Below, one piece after another: positions 1-7,848 of a stretch of 64,000 nt of DNA (the first letter of the stretch is position 1; each line of letters starts with the position of its first letter). Location: NCBI GenBank assembly GCA_001770725.1, contig MERU01000002.1:682001-746000 (forward strand), read 5' to 3'. This DNA comes from Burkholderiales bacterium RIFCSPHIGHO2_01_FULL_63_240 (GTDB lineage: Bacteria > Pseudomonadota > Gammaproteobacteria > Burkholderiales > Burkholderiaceae_C). Both the position numbers and the translations under genes were made by a program. Below the pieces are notes generated by a model that ran no database searches, was not told the DNA's origin, and saw nothing but the letters and a program-made list of their open reading frames with translations.

Positions 1-690
1 GGCAAAGAGCTTGGCGCGCTGGAGCAGACCAAAGCCGTCGGCCTTGAGCATGGCGTTGGTGAACATCAGGATCACGTAGGGGAACATGAAGGTGGCGTGG
101 ATCAGGGCGCCGATGCGCTTGAAGTAGCCGACCTTGGCGTAGTCGATCATGACGTCGTAGGCCACGCCCTTGTGCTCGACCTCCTCGATGGCGTGCCAGG
201 CGTACATGGCGCGCACCTTCGGGTGGGCCGAGCCCATGATGTCGCGCTCGTCGAACATGGCGTGGGCGCCCAGGGCGGTGAAGTGCTCCAGCGCGCCGGT
301 GATGGCCAGGGTGTACTCGCGGCTGTGGCGGCTGCGGTACTTGTCGAACAGCAGCTTGTCGAGCCAGCCGATCAGCTTTTCAACCGGCATGCCTTGCTTG
401 CGCAGCACGTCGTTGTACTGGTTGTGCACGAGGCTGTGCTGGGCTTCCTGGCGGTTGAAGTCCTTGATGTCCTGCAGCAGCTTGGGGTCGGTGATGCGGT
501 CGCGGAAGTCGCGCACCGTGACCATGAAGAACTTTTCACCCGGCGGGAAGATCAGCGACATGGCGTCGAAGAAGCGGGTCTTGAACGCGTCGCCACCGAA
601 CCAGTACTTGGGGATGCTGGGATCGTCCAGGCCGAAATCCAGCTTCTCGCGCGGCACGATGGGGTGCTGCTGGTCTGCTTGGTGAGTCAT
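1..690 (-). CDS. Metal-dependent hydrolase, PF10118 family (3' end cut by window)
   Basis: The first 230 residues are present and the frame runs off the window edge without a stop. The protein starts MTHQADQQHPIVPREKL and aligns almost end to end with the next gene upstream (842-1729). It keeps the same carboxylate/histidine signatures: EAQH near residue 83, LEHF near 135 and AIEEVEHKG near 167. These suit a ferritin-like di-metal fold. PF10118 proteins are only predicted hydrolases, so the substrate is unknown. The ATG at 690 lies 151 bases below the paralogue, and a motif shared with the paralogue's upstream region sits about 65 bases before it. The pair looks like a recent tandem duplication with separate promoters. 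Confidence 0.85.
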   Translation of the reverse strand, partial: MTHQADQQHPIVPREKLDFGLDDPSIPKYWFGGDAFKTRFFDAMSLIFPPGEKFFMVTVRDFRDRITDPKLLQDIKDFNRQEAQHSLVHNQYNDVLRKQGMPVEKLIGWLDKLLFDKYRSRHSREYTLAITGALEHFTALGAHAMFDERDIMGSAHPKVRAMYAWHAIEEVEHKGVAYDVMIDYAKVGYFKRIGALIHATFMFPYVILMFTNAMLKADGFGLLQRAKLFA

Positions 691-753
691 GTTGTGGTCC
701 TTCTTGGTTTGTCTCCAGGATGGCTCCATCCTAGGGATCCAAGCCGCGCCACA

Positions 754-773
754 ACAGGATGACGCATGACAGG
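754..773 (-). promoter_or_regulatory. Upstream motif shared by the two PF10118 genes, copy 1
   Basis: The plus strand reads ACAGGATGACGCATGACAGG. A near copy is found at 1806-1827 in front of the second paralogue; the shared core is ACAGGATGnnGCATGACA. Both copies lie 60-80 bases before the start codon of the downstream minus-strand gene, as expected for an activator or repressor site. The function is inferred from conservation between the two copies only. Confidence 0.45.
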
Positions 774-841
774 AGGGCTTCGGCTGCGACATCACCCTCT
801 CGGGTTGCGCCAGGTCAAAAGCCCTCCTCCGGGCACCCGCC

Positions 842-1729
842 TCAGGCCAGCGACAGGTCGCGGCGCATCTGTTCGGTGGCCTTCACCGGGTCGCGGTCGA
901 ACTGGTCGAACGCGCTCATCCACTCCTTGTAGCCAGGCTGCTCGGTTTCCTGCCAGGGGTGGTAGCCAGGCTTGTAATAGGTGATGTAGTGCTTGTGCAT
1001 GGGCGCGAGCAGGCCACCCGGCTTGAGCAGCCACCACACGCCACCAGCGGCCATCTTCAGGCGCTGGCCCAGGGTGAAACCATCGTGGATCATCAACTGG
1101 CGCTGGATGCGGAAGATGGTCATGGGGAACATGACGGTCGCGTGCATCAGGGCGCCCACGCGCTTGAAGTAGCCCACCTTGGCGTAATCGACCATGACGT
1201 CATAGGCCACGCCCTTGTGCTCGACTTCCTCGATGGCGTGCCAGGCGTACATGGCCCGCACGCGGTGATCGGCGGCCTTCATCACGTCACGCTTGTCGAA
1301 CAGGCTGTGGGCGATGATGGACGTGAAGTGCTCCAGCGCGGAGGTCACGGCGATGTTGTAGCCCTGGCTGTAGGTGCTGCGATATCGCCCGTTGAGCAGG
1401 GTGTCGACGTAGTCGGTGAGCTTGTCCACATCCACGCCCTGCTTGCGCAGGCGGTCGTTGTCCTGGCGGTGGACCATGCTGTGCTGGGCTTCCTGGCGGT
1501 TGAAGTCCTTGATGTCCTGCAACAGCTTGGGGTCGCTGACCTGGTCGCGCCAGTCGCGCACGCAGTTCATGAAGTACTTCTCACCCGGCGGGAAGATCAG
1601 GGAGAGTGCGTCCCAGAAGCGGGTCTTGAACGGGTCGCCTTCAAACCAGTACTTGGGGATGTCGCCGTCCAGGCCGAAGTTCAGCTTCTCCCGGGGGACG
1701 ATGGGGTGCTGGGCAACGGGATGGGTCAT
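842..1729 (-). CDS. Metal-dependent hydrolase, PF10118 family
   Basis: A complete 295-residue paralogue of the gene at 1-690. Conserved residues are E80 and H83 (in NRQEAQHS), E133 and H134 (LEHF) and E167, E170 and H171 (AIEEVEHKG), a spacing typical of four-helix di-metal proteins. No signal peptide is seen, so it is probably cytoplasmic or membrane-associated; a hydrophobic stretch lies around residues 190-235. The ATG at 1729 has GGAGACCCC just upstream. PF10118 is annotated as a predicted metal-dependent hydrolase, without an established substrate that I can name. Duplication next to a similarly spaced motif suggests shared regulation with different fine tuning. Confidence 0.85.
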   Translation of the reverse strand: MTHPVAQHPIVPREKLNFGLDGDIPKYWFEGDPFKTRFWDALSLIFPPGEKYFMNCVRDWRDQVSDPKLLQDIKDFNRQEAQHSMVHRQDNDRLRKQGVDVDKLTDYVDTLLNGRYRSTYSQGYNIAVTSALEHFTSIIAHSLFDKRDVMKAADHRVRAMYAWHAIEEVEHKGVAYDVMVDYAKVGYFKRVGALMHATVMFPMTIFRIQRQLMIHDGFTLGQRLKMAAGGVWWLLKPGGLLAPMHKHYITYYKPGYHPWQETEQPGYKEWMSAFDQFDRDPVKATEQMRRDLSLA

Positions 1730-1805
1730 GGGGTCTCCTTATCTGATCGGGTGCGACCGGACAACATCGGTCCGTGAACCAATGTCTGCCCAGGATGCAC
1801 CTTCA

Positions 1806-1827
1806 CACAGGATGCTGCATGACACAG
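1806..1827 (-). promoter_or_regulatory. Upstream motif shared by the two PF10118 genes, copy 2
   Basis: ACAGGATGCTGCATGACACAGG on the plus strand (split as ACAGGATG, CT, GCATGACA, CAGG) matches the element at 754-773 except for the two central bases and a two-base insertion. It lies 77 bases before the ATG at 1729. The rest of the 300-base gap 1730-2029 holds only this motif and the operator at 1946-1968. Confidence 0.45.
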
Positions 1828-1945
1828 GGGAATCGGCGCCGACACCCCTGGGCCTGGAAGCGAGAAAGTGTCGCCCCGGGTGAATTCGGTCACGCTCGAC
1901 GTCGCCTTGCCCAAGGGCCCACGCTCTTGTCGGATTTGTTGAAGT

Positions 1946-1968
1946 TTCAGTATTTACTGAACTTTCAG
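1946..1968 (+). promoter_or_regulatory. Palindromic operator with three TTCAG half-sites
   Basis: TTCAGTA at 1946-1952 and TACTGAA at 1955-1961 form a perfect inverted repeat around TT. A third half-site, TTCAG at 1964-1968, forms a second overlapping palindrome with CTGAA (1957-1961). It lies 62-84 bases before the regulator's start and is AT-rich against a very GC-rich background. The natural reading is a binding site for the dimeric GbsR/MarR-type regulator encoded immediately downstream (autoregulation), which would also control cydAB. Confidence 0.65.
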
Positions 1969-2029
1969 CAGTACATTGACGGTCGTCAAACTTCCCTCGA
2001 TTGCGCCGCGCCGCGCAGGAGTCACCGTC

Positions 2030-2623
2030 ATGAGCACCCTCAGTCCCCTGGCCGTCAGCTTCGTCACCCACTTCGGTGAAATGGGCAGCCGCTGGGGCAT
2101 CAACCGCACCGTGGGCCAGATCTACGCCCTGATCTACCTCTCGCCGCGCCCGATCCACGCCGACGACATGGCCGAGACGCTGGGTTTCTCGCGCTCGAAC
2201 GTGAGCATGGGCCTCAAGGAGCTGCAGGCCTGGCGCCTGGTGCGCCTGCGTCACCTGCCTGGCGACCGCCGCGAGTACTTCGAGCCCTCTGGCGACGCCT
2301 GGGACACCTTCCGCCGCCTGGCCGAAGAGCGCCGCCGCAGGGAGATCGAGCCCACGCTGAGCATGCTGCGCGACGCCCTGCTGCAGGAACCCAGCGGCCC
2401 GGATGACGCCCACGCCCAGGCCCGCATGCGCGAGATGCACGACCTCATCGAGCAACTCATGAGCTGGTTCGACGAGGTCAGCCGCATGGACGTGCAGACG
2501 CTGTCGAAGTTGATGAAGATGGGCGCGCAGGTCGGCAAGCTGCTGGAGTTCACCGGTCGGCGCGGCAAGCGCCCGGCCGACGACGCGGGGCGAGACAACC
2601 GCGACAACGGCACGGAGGGCTGA
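2030..2623 (+). CDS. GbsR/MarR-type transcriptional regulator of cydAB
   Basis: A 197-residue winged-helix protein. Residues 20-80 (WGINRTVGQIYALIYLS, then DDMAETLGFSRSNVSMGLKEL) give the MarR/GbsR helix-turn-helix, followed by the wing (VRLRHLPGDRREYFEP) and a helical C-terminus. I chose ATG 2030 because CAGGAG lies nine bases before it; a GTG-type start upstream at 1976 would place the operator too close. The stop is three bases from cydA, so the regulator and the oxidase are almost certainly one transcript. A role as repressor of the oxidase is inferred from the gene order and the palindrome in front. Confidence 0.85.
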   Translation: MSTLSPLAVSFVTHFGEMGSRWGINRTVGQIYALIYLSPRPIHADDMAETLGFSRSNVSMGLKELQAWRLVRLRHLPGDRREYFEPSGDAWDTFRRLAEERRRREIEPTLSMLRDALLQEPSGPDDAHAQARMREMHDLIEQLMSWFDEVSRMDVQTLSKLMKMGAQVGKLLEFTGRRGKRPADDAGRDNRDNGTEG

Positions 2624-2626
2624 GCC

Positions 2627-4024
2627 ATGGACGCCGCCTTGTCATCGCTGATGCTGTCGCGGCTGCAGTTCGCGGCCAACATCTCGTTCCACATCCTGTT
2701 CCCGACCATCACCATCGCCCTGGGCTGGTGGCTGCTGTTCTTTCGCTGGCGCTGGGTGCGCACGCGCGACGAGCGCTGGCTGCTGGCCTGGCGCTTCTGG
2801 ACCAAGGTGTTCGCGCTGACGTTCGCGCTGGGTGTGGTCAGCGGCATCACGATGAGCTTTCAGTTCGGCACCAACTGGCCGGGCTTCATGGAACGGGTGG
2901 GCAACATCGCCGGGCCGCTGCTGGGCTACGAGGTGCTCACGGCCTTCTTCCTGGAGGCCACCTTCCTGGGCGTGATGCTGTTCGGGCACGACCGGGTGTC
3001 GGAGCGCACGCACCTGATCGCCACCTTCCTGGTCGCCTTCGGCACCACGGTGAGCGCGTTCTGGATCCTGGCCCTGAACTCGTGGATGCAGACGCCCGCG
3101 GGCCACGAGGTGATCGATGGCATCTACCACGTGCGCAGTTGGGCCGAGGTGGTCTTCAACCCCTCGTTCCCCTACCGGCTGGTGCACGTGCTGCTGGCCT
3201 CGGGGCTGACGGCCACCTTCCTGATCGCGGGCCTGACCGCGCTGCGGCAATTGCGTGGCACGGCCAGCCCGGCAGCGCCATTGGTGCTGCGAGCGGCGCT
3301 GACGGTGGCGGCCGTGCTGGTGCCGCTGCAGATCGTGGCCGGAGACATGCACGGGCTCAACACCCTGCAGCACCAGCCGCAGAAAATCGCCGCCATCGAA
3401 GGGGTGTGGCACACGGAACGCGGCGCGCCCCTGGTGCTCTTCGGCTGGCCCGACGAGGCGGCACGCACCACGCACTTCGCGGTGGAGGTGCCCAGGCTGG
3501 CTTCGCTGGTGCTGACCCACGAGTGGGACGGTGAGCTGCGCGGGCTCAACGAGTTCGAGGGCGCGCACCCGCCGGTGGCGCCGCTGTTCTGGGGCTTTCG
3601 CGTGATGGTGGGCGTGGGGCTGCTGATGCTGGCCGTGAGCTGGCTGGGGTTGTGGAAACTGCGCCGCGCGGGCTGGGAGCCTTCCCGCCTGCCGCGCGCG
3701 TGGCTGCAAGCGCTGCGCTTCATGAGCTTTTCGGGCTGGGTGGCCACGCTGGCCGGCTGGTACGTCACCGAGATCGGGCGCCAGCCCTTCATCGTGTTCG
3801 GCGAGTTGCGCACCGACGAGGTCGTGACCAGCACGCCCCCTGCCCACATCGCACTGACCTTTTCGGTCTACCTGGTGATGTACGTGCTGCTGATCGCTGC
3901 CTACATCGCGGTGCTGCGCTACATGAGCGAAAAGCCGCTGGCCTCGCCTGCGCAGTCGCAAACCGGGCGCTCGATCGCCCAGACTGGTCACGACGCCAAC
4001 CTGCCACAAGGAGCCCAGCCATGA
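2627..4024 (+). CDS. cydA: Cytochrome bd-type ubiquinol oxidase subunit I
   Basis: A 465-residue membrane protein, the quinol-oxidising, heme-binding subunit that reduces O2 without pumping protons. It begins with the family pattern SRLQFAANISFH, in which H22 matches the heme b595 ligand region. It carries MHGLNTLQHQPQKIAAIEG (split: QPQKIAAIEG) of the Q-loop side and a GRQPF motif near residue 385, a variant of GRQPW. At 465 residues it is shorter than E. coli CydA (about 520), in line with the short Q-loop, CIO-like type. CIO enzymes are often cyanide-insensitive; that property cannot be read from sequence. A good GGAGGG site precedes the ATG, and the stop overlaps the start of cydB by four bases (ATGA). 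Confidence 0.95.
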   Translation: MDAALSSLMLSRLQFAANISFHILFPTITIALGWWLLFFRWRWVRTRDERWLLAWRFWTKVFALTFALGVVSGITMSFQFGTNWPGFMERVGNIAGPLLGYEVLTAFFLEATFLGVMLFGHDRVSERTHLIATFLVAFGTTVSAFWILALNSWMQTPAGHEVIDGIYHVRSWAEVVFNPSFPYRLVHVLLASGLTATFLIAGLTALRQLRGTASPAAPLVLRAALTVAAVLVPLQIVAGDMHGLNTLQHQPQKIAAIEGVWHTERGAPLVLFGWPDEAARTTHFAVEVPRLASLVLTHEWDGELRGLNEFEGAHPPVAPLFWGFRVMVGVGLLMLAVSWLGLWKLRRAGWEPSRLPRAWLQALRFMSFSGWVATLAGWYVTEIGRQPFIVFGELRTDEVVTSTPPAHIALTFSVYLVMYVLLIAAYIAVLRYMSEKPLASPAQSQTGRSIAQTGHDANLPQGAQP

Positions 4025-5049
4025 CCCCGCTTGACGCACTGCCTTCTGCCATCCCGGCGTCAGGCGACTGGCTGCCCGTGCTCTTCATGGCGATCATGGG
4101 CCTGGCCATGCTGGCCTACGTGCTGCTGGACGGCTACGACCTTGGCGTGGGCATGTGGATGTCCCGCGCCGATGCCCGCGAGCGCGACGTGATGGTCGCC
4201 TCCATCGGTCCGTTCTGGGATGCCAACGAGACCTGGCTGGTGCTGGGGGTGGGCATCTTGCTGATCGCCTTCCCCAAGGCGCATGGCGTGGTGCTCGGGG
4301 CGCTGTACCTGCCGGTGGCGCTGATGCTGTTCGGGCTGACCTTGCGCGGCGTGGCCTTCGACTTCCGCGTCAAGGCGCGCGACGAGCACCAGTTGCTCTG
4401 GAACCGCCTGTTCATCGCCGGCTCGCTGCTGGCCTCGCTGGCCCAGGGCTGGATGCTGGGGCGCTTCGTCACCGGCTTTGCCCAGGGGCTGTGGCCACAG
4501 GTCTTCGCGGGGCTGATCGCGCTGTCGCTGGTGGCGGCCTACCTGCTGCTGGGTGCGGGCTGGCTCATCATCAAGACAGAAGGCGCGCTGCAACGCCGGG
4601 CCGTGGAGTGGGCCAAGTCGGCCTGGCCGGTGGTCGTCATCGGCATCGGCTTGATCTCGGTGGCCACGCCGCTGATCAGCCTGGAGGTGCGCGAGCGCTG
4701 GTTCAGCATGCCGGGCTTCATCGCGCTGCTGCCCATCCCCCTGATCACCTTGGGCGCCCTGATCGCCTTGCGTTCGGTGCTGAACTCGAAGCTGGTGACC
4801 GAGCGCTTTTGCGCCCTGCCCTTCTGGGCCACGGTGGTGGTGTTCGCGATGGCGGGCATCGGCCTGGCCTACAGCCTGTTCCCCTATGTGGTGGTGGACC
4901 GGCTCACGGTCTGGCAGGCCGCCGCCTCGCGCGAGTCGCTGCAAGTCATCCTGTTCGGCACCCTGCTGACCTTGCCAGCCATCATCGGCTACACGGTGTT
5001 CGCCTACCGTGTGTTCCGCGGCAAGGCCAGCGAGCTGAGCTACGGCTGA
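4021..5049 (+). CDS. cydB: Cytochrome bd-type ubiquinol oxidase subunit II
   Basis: A 342-residue integral membrane protein starting at the ATG that overlaps the cydA stop, so translation is coupled. The N-terminal stretch LLDGYDLGVGMW is the CydB hallmark, followed by GPFWDANETWLVLGVG and about eight or nine membrane segments. It forms the heterodimer with CydA. No small CydX-like subunit is visible after it; the 3' end overlaps the convergent M48 peptidase gene by ten bases, so the operon ends here. Confidence 0.95.
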   Translation: MTPLDALPSAIPASGDWLPVLFMAIMGLAMLAYVLLDGYDLGVGMWMSRADARERDVMVASIGPFWDANETWLVLGVGILLIAFPKAHGVVLGALYLPVALMLFGLTLRGVAFDFRVKARDEHQLLWNRLFIAGSLLASLAQGWMLGRFVTGFAQGLWPQVFAGLIALSLVAAYLLLGAGWLIIKTEGALQRRAVEWAKSAWPVVVIGIGLISVATPLISLEVRERWFSMPGFIALLPIPLITLGALIALRSVLNSKLVTERFCALPFWATVVVFAMAGIGLAYSLFPYVVVDRLTVWQAAASRESLQVILFGTLLTLPAIIGYTVFAYRVFRGKASELSYG

Positions 5050-6086
5050 TCCGTGGGGTTGGTGAGTTCGGTGCGCCCGGCCTGCTGGCAGGGCTCTTGA
5101 CTGGCGCGGGCCCAGGCCAGCAAGGCGGGGTGCATGGCAGGCGCGGCGCCGCTCACGGGCACGCCGTTCTGGCGGGCCCAGGCGCGGGCCGCCTCGCTGC
5201 GGTCTTCGTCGGCGGGGTGGGTGCTGAGCCAGGTGGGCACGGCGCGAGGGGGCTTGCCAGGATCGCCGGATGAATCGGATGGGGCGGATGGGGCGGATGG
5301 GGCGGTCTCTGCGCCGGCACCGCCCGAAGGTGAGCAGCGCTGCCCCCCCGCTCCACCGCTGGTTTCGCCGGCTTCGCGACGGGGCGGCTCATCGCGCGCG
5401 CTGGCGATGAGGTCGAACAGGCCGATGACCCCGCCGACGTGCCCATGCAGCGCGGCCGCGGCGCGCATGGCCCCGGTGTCGGCCTCTCGCTCGTGGTCGC
5501 GCCCGTAGCCGCGCACCAACAAGCCACCAGTCTGCTCCAGCAACACGCCAGCGGCCCGGCCGCCGGCATCTGCAGACACCACGCTCAGCACCAGGCCAAT
5601 GACCAGGCCCCGCCCCAGGCTGGCGGCCACGTGCCGATGCTGGACATGGGCCATTTCATGGGCCAGCAGGGCCGCGAGCTCGTGCTCCCCCCTCAGGCGG
5701 CGCAACAGGCCACGGTGGATGACGATGCGCCCGCCCACGGTGGCGTAGGCGTTGAGCACCTCGCTGTCGTCGACCCGAACCTTCACGGTGATGTCTTCGG
5801 GCATGCCGAGCGGGCCGCGCAAGCGATCGGCCAACTCCTGCAAGGCCGCGTTCGCCGCCTGCTCCTGGGGCGGCAGCTTGGGCGGCTCGCCTTCCATGCG
5901 ATCGGCCAGCTCTCGCTCCAGCGAAAACGGCAGGCGGGGCGCCAGCCAGCTCGCGGCGACATCGGCCAGCACCACCAGCCCGATCACGCAAACGATGGCA
6001 CCAACGATCAGCCAGATGGCCTCGCGGCCCAGGTGTTCAGGCTGGGCGTTGATGCCTTCGTCAGGCGAACGGTTCTCGAACTGCAT
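5040..6086 (-). CDS. Membrane-anchored M48-family zinc metallopeptidase
   Basis: 348 residues. One membrane segment (about 24-41) is followed by a domain with the zinc motif H143-E144-M-A-H147 and the third ligand region HEREAD (E201). This is the M48 (HtpX/Oma1/LoiP-like) arrangement, a protein quality-control protease at the membrane. An unusual Ser/Ala/Pro-rich insertion (about residues 255-275) is encoded by a 9-base tandem repeat. The C-terminus keeps the STHPADEDR motif of the family. It is the last gene of a three-gene operon with the two YbjQ-like genes (22-base gap), suggesting a shared envelope or metal-stress role. The substrate is unknown. Confidence 0.85.
   Translation of the reverse strand: MQFENRSPDEGINAQPEHLGREAIWLIVGAIVCVIGLVVLADVAASWLAPRLPFSLERELADRMEGEPPKLPPQEQAANAALQELADRLRGPLGMPEDITVKVRVDDSEVLNAYATVGGRIVIHRGLLRRLRGEHELAALLAHEMAHVQHRHVAASLGRGLVIGLVLSVVSADAGGRAAGVLLEQTGGLLVRGYGRDHEREADTGAMRAAAALHGHVGGVIGLFDLIASARDEPPRREAGETSGGAGGQRCSPSGGAGAETAPSAPSAPSDSSGDPGKPPRAVPTWLSTHPADEDRSEAARAWARQNGVPVSGAAPAMHPALLAWARASQEPCQQAGRTELTNPTDQP
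5277..5305. repeat. 9-base tandem repeat inside the M48 gene
   Basis: GGATGGGGC is repeated three times with a partial fourth copy. Because the unit is nine bases, gain or loss of copies keeps the reading frame; it encodes an S-A-P repeat on the minus strand in the low-complexity linker between the catalytic domain and the C-terminal part. Confidence 0.7.
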
Positions 6087-6108
6087 GGGGGGGTGCCCGT
6101 CTCCCCGC

Positions 6109-6597
6109 TCAGGCTGCCGCCCGAGCGGACGACGTGGGTGCGGCGGCCGACTTCAGCGCCGTGCCATAGGCCAGCACCTCCATGCAGGGCGTGCCACGCC
6201 CGGCGATCTGTGTGGTCTCGAAGCGCAGGCCGATGACCAGCTTGGCGCCCTGCCGATGGGCCTCTTCCTTCAGGCGCAGCACGGCTTCGCGGCGCGCCCG
6301 CTCCATCAGGGTTTCATAGCTGCGCACGTTGCCGCCGAAGATGTTGCGCAGGCCGGCCACGAAGGTCTTGAAATGGTCGGACGAGATGACCACGCTGCCA
6401 GCGACCAGGGTGGTGCGCTGGGGCGCCATCACCTCGGGCGGCCAGCGGGTGGAAAACACCAGCACGCCCGCGAGCTTTTTCTCGCGCAGGCGGATGGACG
6501 CGTAGTGGCGCTTCTCCAGGATGCGCCCGACGATCAGCCCCAGCAAAAGCAGGGCGAGCGGCAGGCCAAGCTGGAGGCCCAGATCGAGCCAGACCAT
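6109..6597 (-). CDS. YbjQ/UPF0145-like protein with N-terminal membrane anchor
   Basis: 162 residues. A hydrophobic helix (about 8-25, LGLPLALLLLGLIVGRIL) is followed by a YbjQ-type domain (PF01906, sometimes called heavy-metal-binding) with FVAGLRNIFGGNVRSYETLMERARREA. The domain is normally about 105 residues and soluble; here it is tethered to the membrane and somewhat degenerate at its start. It lies between the soluble paralogue (13 bases upstream) and the M48 peptidase (22 bases downstream) in one operon. The function of the family is unproven; YbjQ-like proteins form pentamers in solved structures, as far as I recall. Confidence 0.75.
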   Translation of the reverse strand: MVWLDLGLQLGLPLALLLLGLIVGRILEKRHYASIRLREKKLAGVLVFSTRWPPEVMAPQRTTLVAGSVVISSDHFKTFVAGLRNIFGGNVRSYETLMERARREAVLRLKEEAHRQGAKLVIGLRFETTQIAGRGTPCMEVLAYGTALKSAAAPTSSARAAA

Positions 6598-6610
6598 GGG
6601 GCCTCCCGCC

Positions 6611-6931
6611 TCAAATGGACTCGACCTGCACGGCCGAGCCGTAGGCCAGGATTTCGGCCGCCCCCATGGTGATGGAGGTGGTGGTGAAGCGCACGTTGAG
6701 CACGGCGTTGGCGCCCATGGAGCGGGCCTCCTCCACCATGCGCTTGACCGCTTCGTCGCGGGCTTCCTTCATCAGTTCGGTGTAGGCCTTGAGCTCACCA
6801 CCGACGATGTTCTTGAGCCCCGAGAGGAAGTCCTTGCCCGCGTGCTTGGCCCGCACCGTGCTGCCCTGGGCCAGGCCCAGGTGCTTGACGACGCGCTGGC
6901 CCGGCAGGACCTCGAGGTTGCTGACGATCAT
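6611..6931 (-). CDS. YbjQ-family (UPF0145) protein
   Basis: 106 residues, the usual full length of the family. Family signatures are VKHLGLAQGSTVRAKH, GLKNIVGGELKAYTELM and ARSMGANAVLNVRFTT. It is cytoplasmic with no signal peptide. It is the first gene of the operon that continues with the membrane-anchored YbjQ-like protein and the M48 peptidase. The role is not known; the conserved pairing with a membrane protease hints at envelope maintenance, but that is inference. Confidence 0.85.
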   Translation of the reverse strand: MIVSNLEVLPGQRVVKHLGLAQGSTVRAKHAGKDFLSGLKNIVGGELKAYTELMKEARDEAVKRMVEEARSMGANAVLNVRFTTTSITMGAAEILAYGSAVQVESI

Positions 6932-7083
6932 GTGAACGCTCCCTGCTGTGGCAGGTGTGGCCGAGGCCGCCCTGCCCTGGTTGTGATGAGCGCCATCATA
7001 AAGCGCACAGGCACACGGTCATTCAGGACGTCACATCGAATGAAAAAGCGGCGACGCTCCGGGCGTGGTGTCACCAAAACAAA

Positions 7084-7111
7084 GCGCCCTGGCCGCAAGG
7101 ACTCAGGGCGC
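7084..7111 (-). terminator. Rho-independent terminator after the PEP-CTERM gene
   Basis: GCGCCCT (7084-7090) pairs with AGGGCGC (7105-7111). On the minus strand the stem is followed by TTTGTTTT (complement of 7075-7083). It lies 40 bases after the stop of the PEP-CTERM gene. Confidence 0.75.
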
Positions 7112-7150
7112 CGGGTCGGCAGGCCGGTGCGCGACCGGCTGCCATGAACA

Positions 7151-7705
7151 TCAAACGAGCGCAGGCTTCTTCTTGCGGGCAACCCAGCCCACGACACCCA
7201 CACCGGCCAGCACCAGCGCCACGCTGGCGGGTTCGGGCACGACGCCGCTGTAGGTCTCGTAGTAGAAGATCAAGCCGTTGTTGTTGCCTGGATCGAAAAA
7301 CGGTGCGGAGACCAGCACCTTTGCGTAGTTGCCAGAGGTGGTCTTGACGGCAAACACGTCGCCAAAGGTGAGTTGGTTGCCAGCATTGCTGCCGACGATC
7401 GGCGTCAAACCATAAGACAGGCTTTGAAGGGCCGCCTCCGTCAGGCCGGCGAAACTGACACTGCCGAGGTTGACGATCTGAGCCCCGTTCGTGGGCACCA
7501 GTTGGCGGGTGCTCGAGGTCATCTGCTCCCACCAGGCATCCTGCCCAGCGTCGAAGATGAAATTGCCTTGCACACCGGTGTCGAAGTCAAAGCTCCAGGT
7601 GCCAGTGACGTTTGCCACCCCCGAAGACACCAGTGCCGCAGAGGCCATCGATGCAGAGGCGCTCAACAAAGCGGCCACCGCGAACTTGGAAACAGGCTTG
7701 AACAT
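7151..7705 (-). CDS. Secreted PEP-CTERM sorting-domain protein
   Basis: 184 residues. It has an N-terminal signal peptide (MFKPVSKFAVAALLSASA, cleavage likely after ASA near residue 23) and a classic C-terminal tail: VPEP, a hydrophobic helix (ASVALVLAGVGVVGWVA), then RKKK. Such tails are recognised by exosortase (EpsH) and anchor or release proteins during export, usually with an exopolysaccharide system. The middle part is Gly/Ser/Thr-rich with no catalytic motif that I recognise. ATG 7705 is preferred over an upstream GTG at 7720 because it has a purine-rich GGGGG site and begins the signal peptide. No exosortase gene is present in this window. Confidence 0.85.
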   Translation of the reverse strand: MFKPVSKFAVAALLSASASMASAALVSSGVANVTGTWSFDFDTGVQGNFIFDAGQDAWWEQMTSSTRQLVPTNGAQIVNLGSVSFAGLTEAALQSLSYGLTPIVGSNAGNQLTFGDVFAVKTTSGNYAKVLVSAPFFDPGNNNGLIFYYETYSGVVPEPASVALVLAGVGVVGWVARKKKPALV

Positions 7706-7848
7706 GGAACCCCCAAACACGTCAAATCATTGATTCAGGAACAATCACCCGAGGCCTTCGCGCCAAGCAGATCATCCCGTTTCAGCTCAGGATACACGGA
7801 GCGTGATCCATCGCCCCTCCCTGAATGCGGGGGATCCAGTTCAACTGG

